In this document: positions 60,891 through 64,000 of the stretch, piece by piece
Numbering within the stretch: position 1 is the first letter of the stretch
How the letters are laid out: each line of letters starts with the position of its first letter
DNA from: Strobilurus pachycystidiatus
Taxonomy: Eukaryota; Basidiomycota; Agaricomycetes; Agaricales; Physalacriaceae
Assembly (NCBI GenBank): GCA_019915135.1
Contig: JAHLMK010000007.1
Span: forward strand, 2,294,001-2,358,000
DNA: 64,000 bases
Reading direction: 5' to 3'
Program-made: the position numbers and the translations under genes
Notes under the pieces: generated by a model
The model's input: the letters and a program-made list of their open reading frames with translations, nothing else
Databases searched by the model: none
What the model was told of the DNA's origin: nothing

Positions 60891-62102
60891 ATGCCCTACC
60901 AAGGAGTCACCTACCGAGGATCCGCCTCCGGCGAGATTGTTGAATCGTCATTTGAGCGGAAGTCTCTTGACGCCACAGAGGTCCTCATCAGAATCACCCA
61001 CAGCGGACTCTGCGGGACTGACCTCCACGCGTTGCACCATGATTTAGTATTGGGCCACGAAGGTATTTCACTAGCCATTCTTCCCTGTCTTACTTCCGCT
61101 AATGCACTCAAGGTGTCGGCGTTGTCGAGGCAGTTGGTTCATCTGTCCATAAATTTGCAGTTGGCGACCGCGCAGGCTGGGGCTATGTTCACGAAACATG
61201 CGGTGAATGCGTACAATGTTTGACTGGGCGAGAAGGTAAATTCCCTCCCCAACAACTCTACCACTTGGATTAAACGATATACAGAGTATTGCGAACAACG
61301 TATCCAGTTTTTCACCCATGATCACGAGCAGGGATCTCTCGGCGAGATCGCTATCTGGAAGCAGGATTGGCTCTTCAAAATCCCTGATGCTCTGAGCAGC
61401 GAGCACGCAGCCCCACTCATGTGTAAGTCATCCCGACCACCATTGAGATGTCCTCCATACTGATGTGGCTCTGCATCAGGTGGCGGCGCCACGGTCTTTA
61501 CACCTCTCCTCGAACACACGAAGCCTACGGATCGTGTCGGAATCGTCGGTATAGGCGGTCTCGGACATCTCGCCATACAGTTCGCTGCCAAAATGGGCTG
61601 CGAAGTCGTGGTATTCTCTGGGTCTGATTCGAAGCGTGAGGAGGCCACGGCAATGGGAGCCAACGAGTTCTACGCCACCAAAGGCGTCGACGACTTCAGT
61701 AAACTCGGCCTGCCCAAACCCATCGACCGCCTAGTTGTGACGACTGGCGCACTTCCCGACTGGGAGAGCTACTTCAAGGTTTTGGCTGTGAACGCCAAAA
61801 TCATTCCTCTGACCGTGGACCTGGAGGGCAAGATGTCGTTCCCTTACTTCCAAATCATCGATCGTGGATACACCGTCGTTGGTTCCCTCTTGGCTGGACG
61901 CCAAATGCAGTCAGTAACTCCATCTTTTGACCGGTATCGCTCTGACGCATACTTCTACAGGAATGACATGCTGGCCTTCGCCGCTAGAAATAAGGTGTTC
62001 CCCATCATCGAAAAATTTCCTTTGACAAAAGACGGCGTTTCTGAGGCTGTATCGCGGTTACAAGAGGGGAAGATGCGTTATCGAGGTGTCCTGACCAACT
62101 AG
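60891..62102 (+). CDS. Zinc-dependent medium-chain alcohol dehydrogenase
   Basis: Predicted 334 aa; exons 60891-61062, 61113-61235, 61285-61422, 61480-61909, 61961-62102. NAD(P)-dependent oxidation/reduction of an alcohol/aldehyde in the cytosol. The catalytic zinc site is suggested by HSGLCGTDLH and GHEGVGVVEAVG. Part of a structural-zinc-like cluster is seen in ETCGECVQC. The cofactor-binding Rossmann motif is VGIGGLGHLAIQFA. The C-terminus GKMRYRGVL is as in cinnamyl-alcohol-type dehydrogenases of fungi. The protein is about 15-20 residues shorter than typical members between the GTDLH and GHEG motifs (LHALHHDLVLGHEG). The substrate is not predictable. Confidence 0.9.
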
Positions 62103-62287
62103 ACGTGCACTTGAATTTGAATTCTCTTCTCTGCATTGTTTCTTGGACCAGCTTAGATAGATATGACAAGAGTAAAATAATTAGTAAAATAGCAGTACAC
62201 TACACCAAAAAATAAGTTTGTGCGCGGTAAAGGCGGGACTGAATGTCTGCTCTTCATGCCCTGCTACATCCATACTCGACAAAGCTG

Positions 62288-64000
62288 TTATTGTGGACGC
62301 TTTACTCTCTTTGTGTCCTGTAATTTGTCGAACAGATCCGCCCTCTGCTCTTGTACCACTCGCTTTGTCCGGCTGAGCCTGCTGAACTCGATGTCCGATG
62401 CAGGAGTTGCGTGCTGCAGCGCAGTTTCCAGCTCACGGATGTTAAGCTTCTTGGCTACAGCGGCACGCCGACTCAAGAGCGACTCGATGACCTTCTGTAC
62501 ACGCGGCATCAGATCCTGTGCCTCTGTCATCGCCGAGAAGGAAGTCGGACGCCTGTATGTGAGCCAGACGTACAGACTCAAGGCACTGTGGAGAGTTTCC
62601 ATTTTCTGAAGGACTGCGGGTAACGGCGGCAGAGGACTGTCTTTGCCCGCATCTTGGGGAGTGGATGTGTTCCCGTTCCCGTCGTCGCTAGAGGACACCT
62701 CGTCGGCTGAAACGGGTTCAACGATCCCCAAAGCAAGCTCCGAGCGTTCCAAGAGTGCTATGAATCCTCCTTCAAAGTCGGGGAGGCCTTCCAACAAACA
62801 TCTTTGGAGCGGGACATGCAGGTCCTCTTTATATATTCGGTAGAGGGCATTGCAGAACGCAACCGCGCCGTTATCGCGCAAAGGTAGCGGGGCAGTGAAA
62901 AACATGAACATGGTGTCGAAATCGTGGACCCCGAGCTCAGCGAGGCCAGAGGTTTGTTTTGATAACTTGGCCTCTTGCTCCTCTATCCAGACTGCGATCT
63001 TCTCCCATGAGTCGTCCTGCGTGTCATAGCCGCTATATCTCAACCAAGGAAGCGATTGGGCGGTGTAACGGTGCGCATCAGCGAGAGTGATGAGGTAGCT
63101 TTGGCAACGTTGACCTTCGCCCAGTAGGGCGTGCGAAGGCTTGATGAGCTCCGAAGCAGCCAGTAGAGTTGTGGCAGTAGGCAAAACGATTGCCGTGGTT
63201 ATGGGCGGCGGAGTGATGGACAAGGTGCGGCGCAGAAATGGTAGATCCTGTGGCATGATGGACGTCACAAGTCCAGGGGGTGAGGAGGTGGGTTGAGTAT
63301 TATCGGCTGAAGCGCCATCAGGGCGAGGCGTCGGCGCATGTAGCCCATATCGACCAGCCCGCCCTGCAATTTGCTTGACCTGACTTACACTCAAAGGGTG
63401 CCGCTTTCCGTCGCGCGACGGTTTATGAGTCTGGGAGAATATCATGCGCCGGATTTTCCTGCATACATCCGTTAGCTGAGAGCTTGTTGGAAAACACCTT
63501 GAACCGACTTACAAATTTAACCCTAAGCCTAGGGCGTCGCTGCCGACTAGGACATCGCACTCGCCGTTGTTAAACAAGGCAGCCTGCTCGCTTCGCACCT
63601 CCGGCGGCAATTTTCCATAGATGCAAGAAACGCGGTGCCCCAATTTCTCCAGCTTCGCTTTGAGTCCAAAGATAGATGATCTCGAGAAGGCGACGACGCA
63701 ATCTCCCTTGCGAATGTCTTCATAGTTATTCTCGAGGGATTTCTCCTCGACTTCGAGCGGGCTAAGCCGCTGATACTCGTGAATTTCGAGAGTGTCTCCT
63801 GTAGATTCCAAAAGAGCCTTGACGACGGGTACAGCCGTAGCCTCTCCACAAAGGTGAATCTCATACGCATTGAGAGCGAGGATCGCGTTCGTCCAGCCCA
63901 TACCGCGCTGAGGGTCCGATATCAGCTGTATCTCATCTACGACGGCGACATCGTATAGAGCAGCCGAGTTGATCATTTCGACGGTGCATGAAATGAATGG
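62288..64000 (-). CDS. SUV3: SUV3-type mitochondrial ATP-dependent RNA helicase (5' end outside window)
   Basis: The C-terminal ~550 residues; exons 64000-63513 (continuing beyond the window) and 63458-62288. SUV3 unwinds RNA in the mitochondrial degradosome. Visible are motif II AVVDEIQLISDPQRG, the CGEATAVPVVKALL segment, motif IV region GDCVVAFSRSSIF, motif V VGSDALGLGLNL, and motif VI QVKQIAGRAGR. A helical C-terminal domain (LPWLRYSGYD..., then a SUV3-C-like end) follows, with an acidic Ser-rich insert before it. Walker A and the mitochondrial presequence lie outside the window. Converges on the alcohol dehydrogenase with 185 bp between stops. Confidence 0.94.

Overview
The window is nuclear DNA from a filamentous basidiomycete, most likely an Agaricomycete. 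Nearly every gene is split by many short introns (about 45-60 nt, GT..AG with CTNAC-like branch sites). Gene order is compact and strand-mixed. The gene set fits this group: a Sec14-like protein, F-box/LRR proteins, a secreted GH5 cellulase, an HSP70-like family protein and a Crinkler-type kinase. I rebuilt exon structures by hand from reading frames, splice signals and recalled family alignments. Every multi-exon model listed closes in frame, but none was checked against RNA or a database.

Layout. 0-11 kb: 3' end of acetate kinase, a CRAL-TRIO protein, an F-box/LRR protein, a vacuolar Ca2+/H+ antiporter with a tandemly duplicated exon, and ARMC8/Vid28 (GID ubiquitin ligase). 11-21 kb: pyruvate dehydrogenase E1 alpha, a small coiled-coil protein, an HSP70-like ATPase with a huge low-complexity tail, and an unknown coiled-coil protein. 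21-31 kb (accessory): an F-box protein, then two tandem copies of a coiled-coil/HPD-motif gene flanking a Crinkler-like protein kinase, with a broken third copy and a tRNA-like T arm between them. 31-37 kb: ATP synthase beta, proteasome ATPase Rpt2 and a Yip-family Golgi protein. 37-44 kb: a gene-poor stretch, LSM6, a basic disordered protein, an F-box protein and a small ORF. 44-54 kb: an MFS transporter, a Zn(II)2Cys6 regulator with a perfect inverted repeat upstream, a GH5 endoglucanase and a SARAF homologue. 54-64 kb: an OPT transporter, cytosolic methionyl-tRNA synthetase, a zinc alcohol dehydrogenase and the 3' part of a SUV3-type mitochondrial RNA helicase.

Most genes are housekeeping and not functionally linked by position. 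Several encode mitochondrial proteins (PDH E1 alpha, ATP synthase beta, SUV3). Two relate to calcium (CAX antiporter, SARAF) and two to protein degradation (ARMC8/GID5, Rpt2). The unusual parts are the exon-duplicated antiporter N-terminus, the HSP70-like/tail fusion, and the 24.8-31 kb cluster of duplicated HPD-motif genes around the Crinkler-like kinase.
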